Shown in pieces: positions 52,516 through 62,194 of a stretch of DNA of 64,000 bases. Below the pieces are notes generated by a model. The model was not told the origin of the DNA and ran no database searches. It saw only the letters and a program-made list of their open reading frames with translations. Position numbers and translations under genes: made by a program. The number at the start of each line of letters is the position of its first letter. The first letter of the stretch is position 1. The DNA is from Sphingomonas citricola (GTDB lineage: Bacteria; Pseudomonadota; Alphaproteobacteria; Sphingomonadales; Sphingomonadaceae): positions 1 to 64,000 of the forward strand of contig NZ_JAHXZM010000007.1 in NCBI RefSeq assembly GCF_019429535.1. Direction: 5' to 3'.

Positions 52516-53493
52516 ATGCTGAAGCCCGAAATCGAGGACGGTCAGGCGAGCCTCGCCGATCCGCAATTCCGCGCCGACGTGCTGGCGGGGCTCGCGCGGC
52601 GCCCGCGCGCGATCCCGGCTCGCTGGTTCTACGACCACCGCGGGTCGGAATTGTTCGAGGACATCACCGACCTGCCCGAATATTATCCGACCCGGACCGA
52701 GGTCGCGCTGCTCGAGGGATTGTGCCCCGAACTGCACCAGCTGACCGGCAAGGGCCGCGCGGTGGTGGAATTCGGATCGGGTTCGTCGACCAAGACCCCG
52801 ACGCTGCTGAAATGCGTCGAGCCGTCCGCCTATGTGCCGATCGACATTTCGGGCGATTTCCTGCGCGAGAGTTCGCGTACATTGTCGGCGGCGTTCCCCG
52901 AACTGCTGGTGCTGCCGTTCGAGGCCGATTTCACTCGGCCGCTTAACCTGCCGCACACGATCCAGGACGCGCCCAAGCTGGGGTTCTTTCCGGGGTCGAC
53001 GATCGGCAATCTGATCCCGCTCGCCGCAGTCGACCTGCTGCGCGCGATGCGCGCGTCGCTGGGGGAGGGCGCGATGCTGTTGATCGGGATGGACCGGATC
53101 AAGGACCCGGGCGTGCTCGTCCCCGCCTACGACGATGCGCAGGGCGTGACCGCGGCGTTCAACATCAACGTGCTCGAGCGGATCAACCGCGAGCTGGACG
53201 GGACGATCCCAGTCGACGCATTCCGCCACCGCGCGATCTGGAACGACGACCGCGCGCGGATCGAGATGCACCTGGAGGCGACGCAGGACGTGTCGTTCAC
53301 AGTCGAGGGGCGCGCGTTCGAGATCACGGCGGGCGAGACGATCCATACCGAGAACAGCCACAAATACGGCCCGCGCGATGCGCGCATCCTATTGCGCAGC
53401 GGCGGGTGGACGCCGATCCGCGAATGGACCGACGACGAGGGCAAGTTCGCGGTGATCCTGGCCGAAGCGCAGGCGGAGCGACCCGCGCCCTAG
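52516..53493 (+). CDS. egtD: L-histidine N(alpha)-methyltransferase EgtD
   Basis: EgtD trimethylates histidine to hercynine, the EgtB substrate. The 325-residue protein has RWFYDHRGSELFEDIT, LPEYYPTRTE, VEFGSGSSTKT as the SAM loop, PIDISGDFL, and FFPGSTIGNL, all typical. The ATG at 52516 follows the egtB stop by 2 bases. No egtA, egtC or egtE is adjacent, so the pathway is probably of the short proteobacterial type. Confidence 0.95.
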   Translation: MLKPEIEDGQASLADPQFRADVLAGLARRPRAIPARWFYDHRGSELFEDITDLPEYYPTRTEVALLEGLCPELHQLTGKGRAVVEFGSGSSTKTPTLLKCVEPSAYVPIDISGDFLRESSRTLSAAFPELLVLPFEADFTRPLNLPHTIQDAPKLGFFPGSTIGNLIPLAAVDLLRAMRASLGEGAMLLIGMDRIKDPGVLVPAYDDAQGVTAAFNINVLERINRELDGTIPVDAFRHRAIWNDDRARIEMHLEATQDVSFTVEGRAFEITAGETIHTENSHKYGPRDARILLRSGGWTPIREWTDDEGKFAVILAEAQAERPAP

Positions 53494-53511
53494 TCGCGGT
53501 TGCCGATTGCG

Positions 53512-54528
53512 TCAGGGGCGTTCGACGCGCGCAGTCCAGGTGGTGATGAGATTGGGATTGCCGCGGCACTCGCTCATTTCAGCCTGCGCGATCAGGCGCA
53601 GGCGCGTGCCGTCCCATGCGAAGCGTTGCGACACCCCGCAGTCGCCGAGGCCGCGGCCCTTCGCGTAGCTGTTGAGGATGCCTTTCTCGACCGAGCCGTT
53701 GACGACACTCGGGACGCGGGTTTCGTGGTCGGCGCCGCTCGCCTCGAACCCGGCGGGGGCGTCGGTCTGCGCAGGGTCGACGCGGGTGCCGCGGATCACG
53801 AACAACGCGCCGATCACGTTGTACGCGCCCGCCGAGCAGGGGACCACCGCGAGCGAGGTTCCGCCGCCGACGGGCGACACGACAGGGCTCCAGTCGACAT
53901 CGGCGCTGGGTGGCGCGTCGCAGCGCGCGGTGCGGTTCATCGCGGTGATCTGCGTCTTCGATAACCGGGCGGGAGCCCCGGTGAGCGCGGGCGCGTGGAC
54001 GACCGGGACGGGCGGCGCGGCGGGGACCGCGGACGCGGGCGCACGGCCCTTCGCGACCGCGGCGGTGACGGTATCGACGCGGTGCTGGACCGCATCAGCG
54101 TAGCGCAGCGCCGCCGACAGCCCCGCGAGCGAGAGCGTGCCGAGCGGCTTTCCGTCGCGGCCGATGAGCGTCGCCACGCGCGCGATGGCGAGCGCGGCGA
54201 CGATCTGTTGCGCACGCCTGCCCACGAGCGCGTCGCCGGCGAGGGCGTAGCGCGCCGCACCGACGCGAAGCGCCGCGGGTGCGGGGCCATCGCCTTTATT
54301 GTCGAACGCGAGCTCGAACCCGCCGGCCGGTCCCGCCGCGCGCGTGATCCGGGCCGTGTAGCCCGGGCCCGCCGCGGTCTCGAGTGCGAGCGAGGCGATC
54401 GTGCAGCGGTGGACGTTGTCGCACCCGACCGCCCAGTCGCCAAAGGTCTTGAGCGCGCCGGGCGTCGCCGCCGACGGCGTGGCGGCGGGGGTGGCGGCAA
54501 TCAGCGTGGCGGCAACGATCGGGTGCAT
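53512..54528 (-). CDS. secreted DUF1176-family protein
   Basis: The 338-residue protein has a signal peptide (about 1-20) and the DUF1176 pattern: [18 protein letters not shown] near residue 27, paired Cys residues, and [23 protein letters not shown] near the end. Family function is unknown. The ATG at 54528 starts the signal peptide. It faces egtD tail-to-tail with an 18-base gap. Confidence 0.83.
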   Translation of the reverse strand: MHPIVAATLIAATPAATPSAATPGALKTFGDWAVGCDNVHRCTIASLALETAAGPGYTARITRAAGPAGGFELAFDNKGDGPAPAALRVGAARYALAGDALVGRRAQQIVAALAIARVATLIGRDGKPLGTLSLAGLSAALRYADAVQHRVDTVTAAVAKGRAPASAVPAAPPVPVVHAPALTGAPARLSKTQITAMNRTARCDAPPSADVDWSPVVSPVGGGTSLAVVPCSAGAYNVIGALFVIRGTRVDPAQTDAPAGFEASGADHETRVPSVVNGSVEKGILNSYAKGRGLGDCGVSQRFAWDGTRLRLIAQAEMSECRGNPNLITTWTARVERP

Positions 54529-54609
54529 GTCGGCACCGATAGCGTGGTGGCGCGGCGGCGGCAAAGCGGGCTAGAGCGCGCGGCGACCATGAGGATGAGG
54601 AACGAAGCG

Positions 54610-55479
54610 ATGCAGACGATTGGCGTGATCGGCGCGGGACAGATGGGCGCGGGCATCGCGCAGGTGTCGGCGGCGGCGGGGTACCGCGTGATCCTGAGCG
54701 ACGTCGATCAGGCGCGCGCCGAGGCGGGCAAGGCGGGGATCGCCAAGCGGCTGGCGCGCAATGTGGAAAAGGGCAAGATCGACGGGCAGGCGCGCGACGC
54801 GCTGCTCGGGCGGATCGAGCCCGTGGGCGACGTGGCCGCGATGGCGCCGTGCGCGCTGGTGATCGAGGCGGCGACCGAGCGCGAGGCGATCAAGCGGCAG
54901 ATCTTCGAGCGCGTCGGTGCGGTGCTGGGCAAGGATGCGGTGCTCGCGTCCAACACCTCGTCGATCCCGATCACGCGACTGGCGCAGGCGGCGCCCGATC
55001 CGGCGCGCTTCATCGGCGTCCACTTTTTCAATCCGGTGCCGGTGATGGGGCTGATCGAGATCATTCGCGGTCTGGCGACGAGCGACGAGACGGTCGCGAC
55101 GATCGAGACCTATGCTGCTCAGCTCGGCAAGCAGGTGGTGCGCGCTAACGACGCGCCGGGGTTCATCGTCAACCGCGTGCTGATGCCGATGCTGAACGAA
55201 GCGTGCTTCGCGCTGGGCGAGGGCGTGGCGACGATCCCCGACATCGATCTCGCCTGCCAATTGGGGCTCAATCACCCGATGGGGCCGCTGACGCTCGCCG
55301 ATTTCATCGGGCTCGACACCTGCCTCGAGATCACGCGCGTGTTGTTCGAAGGGACGGGCGATCCGAAGTTCCGCCCCGCGCCGCTGCTCATCAAATACGT
55401 CGAGGCGGGGTGGTACGGGCGCAAGAGCGGGCGCGGCTTCTACGATTATTCGGGCGAGACCCCGGTGCCGACGCGGTGA
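54610..55479 (+). CDS. 3-hydroxybutyryl-CoA dehydrogenase
   Basis: The 289-residue protein has the NAD loop [25 protein letters not shown], the catalytic His in [12 protein letters not shown] with a Glu in [16 protein letters not shown], and [18 protein letters not shown] in the C-terminal domain. It oxidises 3-hydroxyacyl-CoA in fatty acid or butanoate metabolism. The ATG at 54610 has a GAGGAA site; an upstream ATG at 54589 is less likely. Confidence 0.93.
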   Translation: MQTIGVIGAGQMGAGIAQVSAAAGYRVILSDVDQARAEAGKAGIAKRLARNVEKGKIDGQARDALLGRIEPVGDVAAMAPCALVIEAATEREAIKRQIFERVGAVLGKDAVLASNTSSIPITRLAQAAPDPARFIGVHFFNPVPVMGLIEIIRGLATSDETVATIETYAAQLGKQVVRANDAPGFIVNRVLMPMLNEACFALGEGVATIPDIDLACQLGLNHPMGPLTLADFIGLDTCLEITRVLFEGTGDPKFRPAPLLIKYVEAGWYGRKSGRGFYDYSGETPVPTR

Positions 55480-55485
55480 GGGGCG

Positions 55486-55515
55486 GCCGCGCCGTTCGGT
55501 CTTGGACGGCGCGGC
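55486..55515 (+). terminator. hairpin after the hydroxybutyryl-CoA dehydrogenase gene
   Basis: GCCGCGCCGT and ACGGCGCGGC pair perfectly over 10 bp around TCGGTCTTGG, 6 bases past the stop. It lies between convergent genes. No T-tract is present. Confidence 0.5.
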
Positions 55516-55638
55516 GCGGGGGCGACGGCGAAGCCGCCGCCTGACGTCGGACGGGATCGCCTTACGGGCGACCCGCCAGCCGATCCCGGCGTTGCGCGGG
55601 CGCCCCCGCTCATTGCCGCCGTCGCTTCGCCGAGGCGG

Positions 55639-56622
55639 CTATGCCGGGATTTGCTGGCTGATGCAGTGGAAGCTTCCGCCACCCGTCAGGATCGCGTCGG
55701 CGCGCAGGCCCACCGCGCGGCGGTTGGGGAACAGCGCCTGCACCCCGGCGACGCCGGCCACGTCGTGTTCGGTGCCGTAGACCGGCACCACCACCGCTGC
55801 ATTGCCGATGTAGAAATTCATGTAGCTCGCCGGGATCACCTCCTCGTCGCGCAGCACGCGGCCGGGCGAGGGGATGTGGACGACCTCTAGCCCCGCGGCG
55901 CGCGCGCGGTCGGCGGCGTCCTGATAGACGCGCCAGTTCGGGTCGTTCTCCGCCGCCTGCGGCAGTGCCAGGCGCCCTTCGCCGACGAAGCGCGCGAGAT
56001 TGTCGACGTGGCCGTCGGTGTGGTCGTTGAGCAGCCCGTCGCCGAGCCAGACGACGCGGGTATAGCCGAGGTCGCCGAGCAGGCGGCGTTCGATCTCGGC
56101 ACGCGAAAGCGACGGGTTGCGGTTTGGGTTCAGCAGGCATTGCTCGGTGGTGACGACCGTCCCGGTACCGTCGCCGTCGATCGCGCCGCCTTCGAGTACC
56201 CAGTCGTGCGTTTCGGCCGACAGGCCACGCGCGGCGGCGAGGCGTTGTCCGACATCGTCGTCGCCGGGCAGATCGTATTTGCCGCCCCAGCCGTTGAACG
56301 CGAAATCGTGCGCGACCCCGTCGCCGGTAATGATCGCGCCCGTATCGCGCAGCCAGATGTCGCCGAAGGGCTCCACGACGACCTGCGCGAAGGGGGCGAG
56401 TTCGCGTGCGGCGGCGGCGGCCTCGTCGTCGGCGGCGACCAGGATCACGGTTTCGCCCGCACCGTCGGCGTGGACCGCGGCGGCGAACGCGACGACCTCG
56501 TCGCGCGCCTGATCGAGATCCTCCTGCCAGAGCTCGGGATGGCTCGGGAAGCCGATCCAGACCGCGGCGTGCGGTGCCCATTCGGCGGGCGGGGTACGCC
56601 CGGTGTTCGTGTCGACGGTCAT
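55639..56622 (-). CDS. aguA: agmatine deiminase family protein
   Basis: The 327-residue protein has the deiminase pattern: EWAPHAAVWIGFP near the front, DIWLRDTGAI, LEGGAIDGDG, NDHTDGHVDN with the catalytic His, and GGGSFHCISQQ with nucleophile Cys320. It converts agmatine to N-carbamoylputrescine; peptidylarginine activity cannot be ruled out. The ATG overlaps the stop of the peptidase gene (ATGA), so both are co-translated. No carbamoylputrescine amidase is adjacent. Confidence 0.88.
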   Translation of the reverse strand: MTVDTNTGRTPPAEWAPHAAVWIGFPSHPELWQEDLDQARDEVVAFAAAVHADGAGETVILVAADDEAAAAARELAPFAQVVVEPFGDIWLRDTGAIITGDGVAHDFAFNGWGGKYDLPGDDDVGQRLAAARGLSAETHDWVLEGGAIDGDGTGTVVTTEQCLLNPNRNPSLSRAEIERRLLGDLGYTRVVWLGDGLLNDHTDGHVDNLARFVGEGRLALPQAAENDPNWRVYQDAADRARAAGLEVVHIPSPGRVLRDEEVIPASYMNFYIGNAAVVVPVYGTEHDVAGVAGVQALFPNRRAVGLRADAILTGGGSFHCISQQIPA

Positions 56623-58283
56623 TGTGCTGCTCCTGCGCGCGAGCGGTCGCGGATGCTGCGGAACTCGGCGGTCTTATACCAATTGGGCCAGGCGTTGCTG
56701 TCCGCGAGTGCGCGGCCGAGCTGATAATAGATCGTCAGATCCTGCACCGCGCCGTCCCAGTTCCAGTCGGGGCGGTATTCGTCCTGCGGCTTGTGATAGC
56801 GGTTGGCGGTGTAATCCTCCGCCGCGGCCTTCCCCGCAGCGAGCCCGTCGTCGACGAGATCTTCGCCGCTGCCGCCCGCCAGCATCGGCACGCCGAGTTT
56901 CGCGAAGGAGAAATGGTCGGAGCGGAAATAATGCCCCTTCTCGGGCGTCGCCTCGGGCGTGATGCGGCGTCCCTGCGCGGCGAGCAGCGGTTTGACCATG
57001 TCCTCGAGCTCGCTCTTGCCCGCACCCGTGATCTCGAAATCGCGCGTCGCGCCGTTGACGTTCAGCACGTCCATGTTGATGCCGCCCACCGTGCGCGCGA
57101 GCGGGAAGACCGGATGCTCGGCATAATAAGCGCTGCCGAGCAGCCCCGATTCCTCGGCGGTGACCGCGAGGAACGCGACCGAGCGGCGCGGGCGCGGCGC
57201 CTTGGCGAACGTCTCCGCGAGCGCGATCAGCCCCGCGGTGCCCGAGGCATTGTCGACCGCGCCGTTGCAGATGTCGTCGCCGTTCACCGGCTCGCAGTGG
57301 CCGAGGTGATCCCAGTGCGCGGAATAGAGCACGTAATCGTCCGGCGCGCCGCCCTGCGCGGCGGGCTTGCCCGGCAGCACCCCGATGACGTTGTGCGACA
57401 GCGATTTCTTGATCCGGTTGTCGAAGCCGACCGACATGGTGACGCCCAGCGGAACGCTGCGGAACCCCTTGGTCGCGGCGGCGCGCGAGAGCGCGGCGAA
57501 ATCCTTGCCGGCGCTGGCGAACAGCGCCTTGGCCTGGGCGAGCTGCATCCAGCCGATCGCCTGGCTCTGGTCCATGTGGTTGTTCGCGGCGTCGAGTTCG
57601 TACTGCTCACCGGTCCATGACGATTGGACAACCGCCCAGGGGTAGGCGGCGGGTTCGGTGTCGTGGACGATGATCGCAGCGGTGGCGCCCTGGCGGGCGG
57701 CCTCCTCGAACTTGTAGGTCCAGCGACCGTAATAGGTCATCTCGCGCCCGTTGAACGTGCCCTTGGTCTCGGGCGTCGACCAGTCGGGGTCGTTGGAGAG
57801 GATGACGACCGTCTTCCCGCGCACGTCCAGCCCGGCATAGTCGTTCCACCCCTTCTCCGGCGCGTTGACGCCGTAACCGACGAACACGACGGGCGAGTTG
57901 GCGATGCTGACCGATGGCACGACGCGGTAGGTGCCGACGACCATGTCGCTCTTGTAGGCGAGCGACAGCGGGGTCGTGCCGCCCGAGAAGACCATCGGGC
58001 GCACGTTGGTGGCGGTGCTGGCGACCATCGGCACGTCCTGCGTCCACTTGCCCGCGTTGCCGGGTTTGAGCCCAGCGGCCTTCATCCGCTTGACGAGATA
58101 GGCGATCGTCTTCGTTTCGCCCGCGGTGGTCGGTGCGCGGCCCTCGTACGCATCCGACGACAGCTCGCGCGTCACGTCCTTCAGCGTCTGCACCGGAATG
58201 GCGGGGGTGGGCGCGGGAGCCGTTTGTGCGAGCACGGTCGAGGCGGTCAGCGTGGCGACGAGGGTGGCGGCAAAGAGGCGCAT
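56619..58283 (-). CDS. secreted M28-family metallopeptidase with PA insert
   Basis: The 554-residue protein has a signal peptide (about 1-20, STVLAQ), a protease-associated insert (about 90-280, PVVFVGYGVNAPEKGWND), and an M28 zinc domain: YSAHWDHLG, NGAVDNASG, TAEESGLLGS and HYFRSDHFSFAKLG supply metal ligands and the catalytic Glu. It would remove N-terminal residues from peptides outside the cytoplasm. The ATG at 58283 starts the signal peptide. Confidence 0.91.
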   Translation of the reverse strand: MRLFAATLVATLTASTVLAQTAPAPTPAIPVQTLKDVTRELSSDAYEGRAPTTAGETKTIAYLVKRMKAAGLKPGNAGKWTQDVPMVASTATNVRPMVFSGGTTPLSLAYKSDMVVGTYRVVPSVSIANSPVVFVGYGVNAPEKGWNDYAGLDVRGKTVVILSNDPDWSTPETKGTFNGREMTYYGRWTYKFEEAARQGATAAIIVHDTEPAAYPWAVVQSSWTGEQYELDAANNHMDQSQAIGWMQLAQAKALFASAGKDFAALSRAAATKGFRSVPLGVTMSVGFDNRIKKSLSHNVIGVLPGKPAAQGGAPDDYVLYSAHWDHLGHCEPVNGDDICNGAVDNASGTAGLIALAETFAKAPRPRRSVAFLAVTAEESGLLGSAYYAEHPVFPLARTVGGINMDVLNVNGATRDFEITGAGKSELEDMVKPLLAAQGRRITPEATPEKGHYFRSDHFSFAKLGVPMLAGGSGEDLVDDGLAAGKAAAEDYTANRYHKPQDEYRPDWNWDGAVQDLTIYYQLGRALADSNAWPNWYKTAEFRSIRDRSRAGAAQ

Positions 58284-58365
58284 GGAAACTCCGACAAGCG
58301 AGTGCGCGCCTTGTGCCAAGCGGCAGCGGGACTGTCCATTGCGCGGGTGAGATCGATCGAACGAG

Positions 58366-58393
58366 AAAGGGCGGCCCCGCGGGACCGCCCTTT
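58366..58393 (-). terminator. terminator of rpsD
   Basis: AAAGGGCGG (58366-58374) and CCGCCCTTT (58385-58393) pair over 9 bp, with a further partial CCC/GGG stem inside. Read on the minus strand it follows rpsD and is trailed by TTTCTCGTT. The plus strand also ends in TTTT, so it may work both ways. Confidence 0.75.
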
Positions 58394-58490
58394 TCGTGTT
58401 TCCGGGCCGGGGAGCGCCGCGAGCGAAGCCCGCGTCGTCGGTCCTCGCGTGGGCGAGGCCGGCCGGCCGAATTTTGTGTTCGCTACTCGC

Positions 58491-59105
58491 TTAACGCGAG
58501 TAGAACTCGACCACCAAATTCGGCTCCATCTTCACCGGATAGGGCACCTCGTCGAGCGTCGGTACGCGGATGAAGGTCACCTTGGCGTTGCCGTCGGGTG
58601 CGACGTAATCGGGCACTTCGCGCTCGGCGAGCTGCTGCGCTTCGAGCACCAGCGCCATTTCCTGCGCCTTCGAACCCAGCGTGATCTCGTCGCTGACGTA
58701 GCAGCGGCGCGACGCGATGTTGCACTTCACGCCGTTGACGCGGACGTGGCCGTGGCTGACGAGCTGGCGCGCGGCCCAGATCGTCGGCGCGAACTTCGCG
58801 CGGTAGACGATCATGTCGAGGCGACGCTCGAGCAGGCCGATCAGGTTCTGCGAGGTGTCGCCCTTCATGCGCGCGGCTTCCTCGTAGCAGTGCTTGAACT
58901 GCTTCTCGGTCACGTCGCCGTAATAGCCCTTGAGCTTCTGCTTGGCGCGCAGCTGGATGCCGAAGTCCGACACCTTGCCCTTGCGGCGCTGACCGTGCTG
59001 GCCGGGACCGTACTCGCGCTTGTTGACCGGGCTCTTGGGGCGGCCCCAGATGTTCTCGCCCAAACGGCGATCGAGCTTGTGCTTCGCGCTATGACGCTTC
59101 GACAT
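58491..59105 (-). CDS. rpsD: 30S ribosomal protein S4
   Basis: The 204-residue protein matches S4 throughout: [14 protein letters not shown] at the front, a [15 protein letters not shown] segment, [10 protein letters not shown], and the S4 RNA-binding domain with [13 protein letters not shown] and [15 protein letters not shown] lies 6 bases before the ATG. It is alone, as often in alphaproteobacteria, and has its own terminator. Confidence 0.98.
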   Translation of the reverse strand: MSKRHSAKHKLDRRLGENIWGRPKSPVNKREYGPGQHGQRRKGKVSDFGIQLRAKQKLKGYYGDVTEKQFKHCYEEAARMKGDTSQNLIGLLERRLDMIVYRAKFAPTIWAARQLVSHGHVRVNGVKCNIASRRCYVSDEITLGSKAQEMALVLEAQQLAEREVPDYVAPDGNAKVTFIRVPTLDEVPYPVKMEPNLVVEFYSR

Positions 59106-59380
59106 ATCAAATCCTTGGCAAATGCTAACGACGTGGCCCGCGCTTCATCGTGGATGATGGATTGCAGGGTTCTTCCCGGTCATCGCGCCGCCCGATGCCT
59201 TGAGGCACGGGCAGGCCCACCGCTTCACCGGGGTGCAGGGGCAATTGCGAAGGCGCGCGCTTAGCGGGGGGAGGGCGTGCGGTCAAGTCCGGGGTGGCGT
59301 CGCGTCGCGCGATCGCCTGGCGGTATGACGCGCTGCGGTCGAACTGGACAGCGCGCCCGCTGCTCGGCACAGGCACGAGG

Positions 59381-59695
59381 ATGAGCATCAAGCCCGGACC
59401 CGAATGCACCAATATGGCGGAGGTCCGCGCGGGCGTCGATGCGCTCGACCGCGAGATCGTCGCGCTGCTGCGGCGGCGGTTCGATTACATGGACGCGGCG
59501 GCGAGGATCAAGCCCGAGCGCGGCGCGGTGCGCGACGAGGCGCGCAAGCAGCAGGTGATCGCGCAGGCGCGCGCGGCCGCGGCTGCGGCAGGGCTGCCCG
59601 CCGACGCGGTCGCGGCGATGTGGGAAACGCTGGTCGAGGCATCGATCGCGTATGAATTGGAAGAATTTGACGCGCGCCGCGTAACGCCGCGTTAG
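59381..59695 (+). CDS. chorismate mutase-family protein (PchB-like, AroQ fold)
   Basis: The 104-residue helical protein begins PGPECTNMAEVRAGVDALD, close to PchB, which has both isochorismate-pyruvate lyase and chorismate mutase activity. The active-site Arg in EVRAGVD, Arg/Arg in LLRRRFDYM and Lys in ARIKPER are present. Chorismate mutase is the safer call. The ATG at 59381 has GAGG immediately before it, too close for an ideal site. The DegT-flavoprotein gene starts 24 bases later. Confidence 0.82.
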   Translation: MSIKPGPECTNMAEVRAGVDALDREIVALLRRRFDYMDAAARIKPERGAVRDEARKQQVIAQARAAAAAAGLPADAVAAMWETLVEASIAYELEEFDARRVTPR

Positions 59696-59719
59696 TTCGG
59701 TCGGGCGCAAGGCGGCAGC

Positions 59720-62194
59720 ATGGACCTGCCGCTGATCGTTCCCAATCCGCCGCGCCTGTCGCAGATGGCCGACGCGCTGGCGCGGATCGAGGCGAGCGGC
59801 ATCTACAGCAATCACGGGCCCGAGGCGCGTGCGCTGGAGCGTGACGTCACCGCGCAATTGTTCGGCGGGCGCGGCGCGACGCTGGCGGTCAACAACGCCA
59901 CCAACGGATTGATGATCGCGCTAACCGACGCGGTCGGGCCGGCGGGGCGCGGGCGCATGGCGATGATGCCGGGCTTCACCTTTGCCGCGACCGCACAGGC
60001 GGCGTGGTGGGCCGGGCTGGTCCCGCTGGTATGCGACGTTGATCCCAACGACTGGGGGGCATCGGCGCGCGAGGAGGAGCGGCTGCTCCAGCGCCACGGC
60101 GCGGGCATCGCGGTGATCGTGCCGTACGCGACGTTCGGTCGCGCGATCGATCTGGAGCGCTATCGTTGGCTCGCGGCGCGCCACGGCGTCGCGGTGGTAG
60201 TCGATGCGGCGGCGTCGCTGGGTACGATTGACGCCGATGGCGTGAATTTCGGCGCGGGTTCGCCGTTCCCGGTTGTCTTCTCGATGCACGCGACCAAGCC
60301 GTTCGCGGTGGCGGAGGGCGGGCTGATCCACTGCGGTGACGCGAGCACGATCGAGCGGCTCCGCGCGGCGGCCAATTTTGGTTTCACGCACCCGCGCACC
60401 GCGACGGTGCCGGGATTGAACGCCAAGCTGCCCGAGGTGCTGGCGGCGATGGCGCGCGCGAAGCTGGCGACATTTTCGGCGACCTGCGCCAGCCGCGACG
60501 CGGTGGTGCGGACGTACCGCGCCGCGCTCGATCCGCGTTTCACCGTGCAGGCGGAGTCAGGGCAGGCGGAATCGGGCGGTGCGCAGGCGCATGGCTTCTT
60601 CCCCGTGCTGCTGCCGCGCGACTGCGACCGCGCGAACGTGATCGCGGCGCTGGCGCACGAGGGGATCGGTGCGGGGGCGTATTTCAGCCCGCATCTGGGC
60701 GAGCAGCCGTGGGTGCGTGAGGTTGCGATTCTCGAGCCGACCCCGGTGTGCGACGATCTGTCCGCGCGCGTGCTGTCGTTGCCGGTGACCGATGCGATGA
60801 CGCCGGCGGACGCACGCACCGTGGTCGAGGCACTGGCGCGCGCCGTCCCTGCGGTGCGATTGGCCGCGCCCGCGCGCGCGGCGTCTTGTCACGACACCCT
60901 GATCGTCGGCGGCGGGCCCGCGGGAACCGCGATGTTGACCGCCGCCGCGAAAGCGGGCGTGCTGCCCGCTTTGTCGCGCGGACTGGCGGTGATCGAGGCG
61001 GGGCCGACGCTCGGCAGCGGGCGGTTGGGGCAATATGCGATCACGAGCGATTCGAGTGCCGAGACGTTCCTGACCGCGCTGACGGACAATCCGCATCCCG
61101 AGATCGCGGCGCTGGTCGATCATCCCGCGACCGCGCGGGTGGCGGCGCGGCGCGACGGGCTTGGCGTGCCGCTGGTCGAGGTCGGCCCGATGCTCGATGC
61201 GCTGGGCGACCGGCTGGGGCAGATCGTGGCGGCGCACGGTGGTCAGGTGCTGACGGGGCGGCGCGCGCTGTCGACGCGGCAGGACGGCGGCGGCTGGTGC
61301 ACCATGGTCGAGGACGTGACGAGCGGCGCGATCACGCATCATCGTTCGCGCAACGTCGTGATCGCGACCGGCGGGCATCAACCGATCGATCGGCTGGCGG
61401 TGCAGGAGGTCGCGGGCGCGTCGCTGTCCTCGCTCGCGGGCGGGCGGTTGATCCAGTCGGATGCGGTGTTGAGCGTCGGGGGCACGCAACTGGTCGCCGA
61501 TCTAATCGCGGGGGTACGCGCGCCGCGCATCGCGGTGGTGGGCGGATCGACCAGCGCGATGACGACGGTGGCGGCGCTGCTGCGTGCCGGTCTGCCGCTG
61601 GGGGCGGGGGCGATCACGCTGCTGCATCGCCGCGCGCTGCGGCCGTTTTATCCCTCCATCGCGGCGGCCGAGGCGGAAGGATATCGAGATTTCGGCGCGG
61701 ACGACATCTGCCCGGTGTCGGGGTTCGTTTATCGCCTCGCGGGGTTCCGGCTCGAGGCGCGCGAACTGGCGCTGCGGATGTTGCGGATCGACGGGCGCGA
61801 GCCCGACCCGCGCGTGCGCCTGCACCGGATCGCCGTCGGGGGGGACGCCGCGGCGCAAGCGATCGTGGCGGAGGCCGACGTGGTGATTGCGGCGCTGGGT
61901 TACCGCCCGCACGCGCTGCCGGTGTTCGCTGCCGGGGGCGAGGCGATGACGCTGTCGGCCGATACCGGCGGCGCGATGGTCGATCGTCACTGCCGCGTGC
62001 TCGATGCCGTGGGCATGCCGATCGCGGGGCTGTTCGGGATCGGGCTCGCGGCTGGGTTCGTTCCGTGGGGGACACTGGGTGGCGAACGAAGCTTTCGTGG
62101 GCAGGCGAACGGCCTGTGGCTGTGGCAGAACGACGTCGGCATGATGATCGTCGATCAGGTGCTAGGCGCGGATGCGCGGCGGGCGGCGGGATGA
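59720..62194 (+). CDS. DegT/DnrJ aminotransferase fused to a class-B-like FAD/NAD(P) oxidoreductase
   Basis: The 824-residue protein has two enzymes in one frame. Residues 1-385 form a PLP sugar-aminotransferase-type domain: SNHGPEARALER at the front, ATVAVNN-like ATLAVNNATNG, VVDAAASLG for the cofactor, and Lys193 in FSMHATKPFAVAEGG as the Schiff-base lysine. Residues 390-820 form a flavoprotein: FAD loop GGGPAG (397-402), the ATG motif (549-551) and an NAD(P) loop GGSTSA (608-613), as in N-hydroxylating or Baeyer-Villiger class B monooxygenases. There is no stop or frameshift at the joint. The stop overlaps the glycosyltransferase start (ATGA). Confidence 0.87.
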   Translation: MDLPLIVPNPPRLSQMADALARIEASGIYSNHGPEARALERDVTAQLFGGRGATLAVNNATNGLMIALTDAVGPAGRGRMAMMPGFTFAATAQAAWWAGLVPLVCDVDPNDWGASAREEERLLQRHGAGIAVIVPYATFGRAIDLERYRWLAARHGVAVVVDAAASLGTIDADGVNFGAGSPFPVVFSMHATKPFAVAEGGLIHCGDASTIERLRAAANFGFTHPRTATVPGLNAKLPEVLAAMARAKLATFSATCASRDAVVRTYRAALDPRFTVQAESGQAESGGAQAHGFFPVLLPRDCDRANVIAALAHEGIGAGAYFSPHLGEQPWVREVAILEPTPVCDDLSARVLSLPVTDAMTPADARTVVEALARAVPAVRLAAPARAASCHDTLIVGGGPAGTAMLTAAAKAGVLPALSRGLAVIEAGPTLGSGRLGQYAITSDSSAETFLTALTDNPHPEIAALVDHPATARVAARRDGLGVPLVEVGPMLDALGDRLGQIVAAHGGQVLTGRRALSTRQDGGGWCTMVEDVTSGAITHHRSRNVVIATGGHQPIDRLAVQEVAGASLSSLAGGRLIQSDAVLSVGGTQLVADLIAGVRAPRIAVVGGSTSAMTTVAALLRAGLPLGAGAITLLHRRALRPFYPSIAAAEAEGYRDFGADDICPVSGFVYRLAGFRLEARELALRMLRIDGREPDPRVRLHRIAVGGDAAAQAIVAEADVVIAALGYRPHALPVFAAGGEAMTLSADTGGAMVDRHCRVLDAVGMPIAGLFGIGLAAGFVPWGTLGGERSFRGQANGLWLWQNDVGMMIVDQVLGADARRAAG

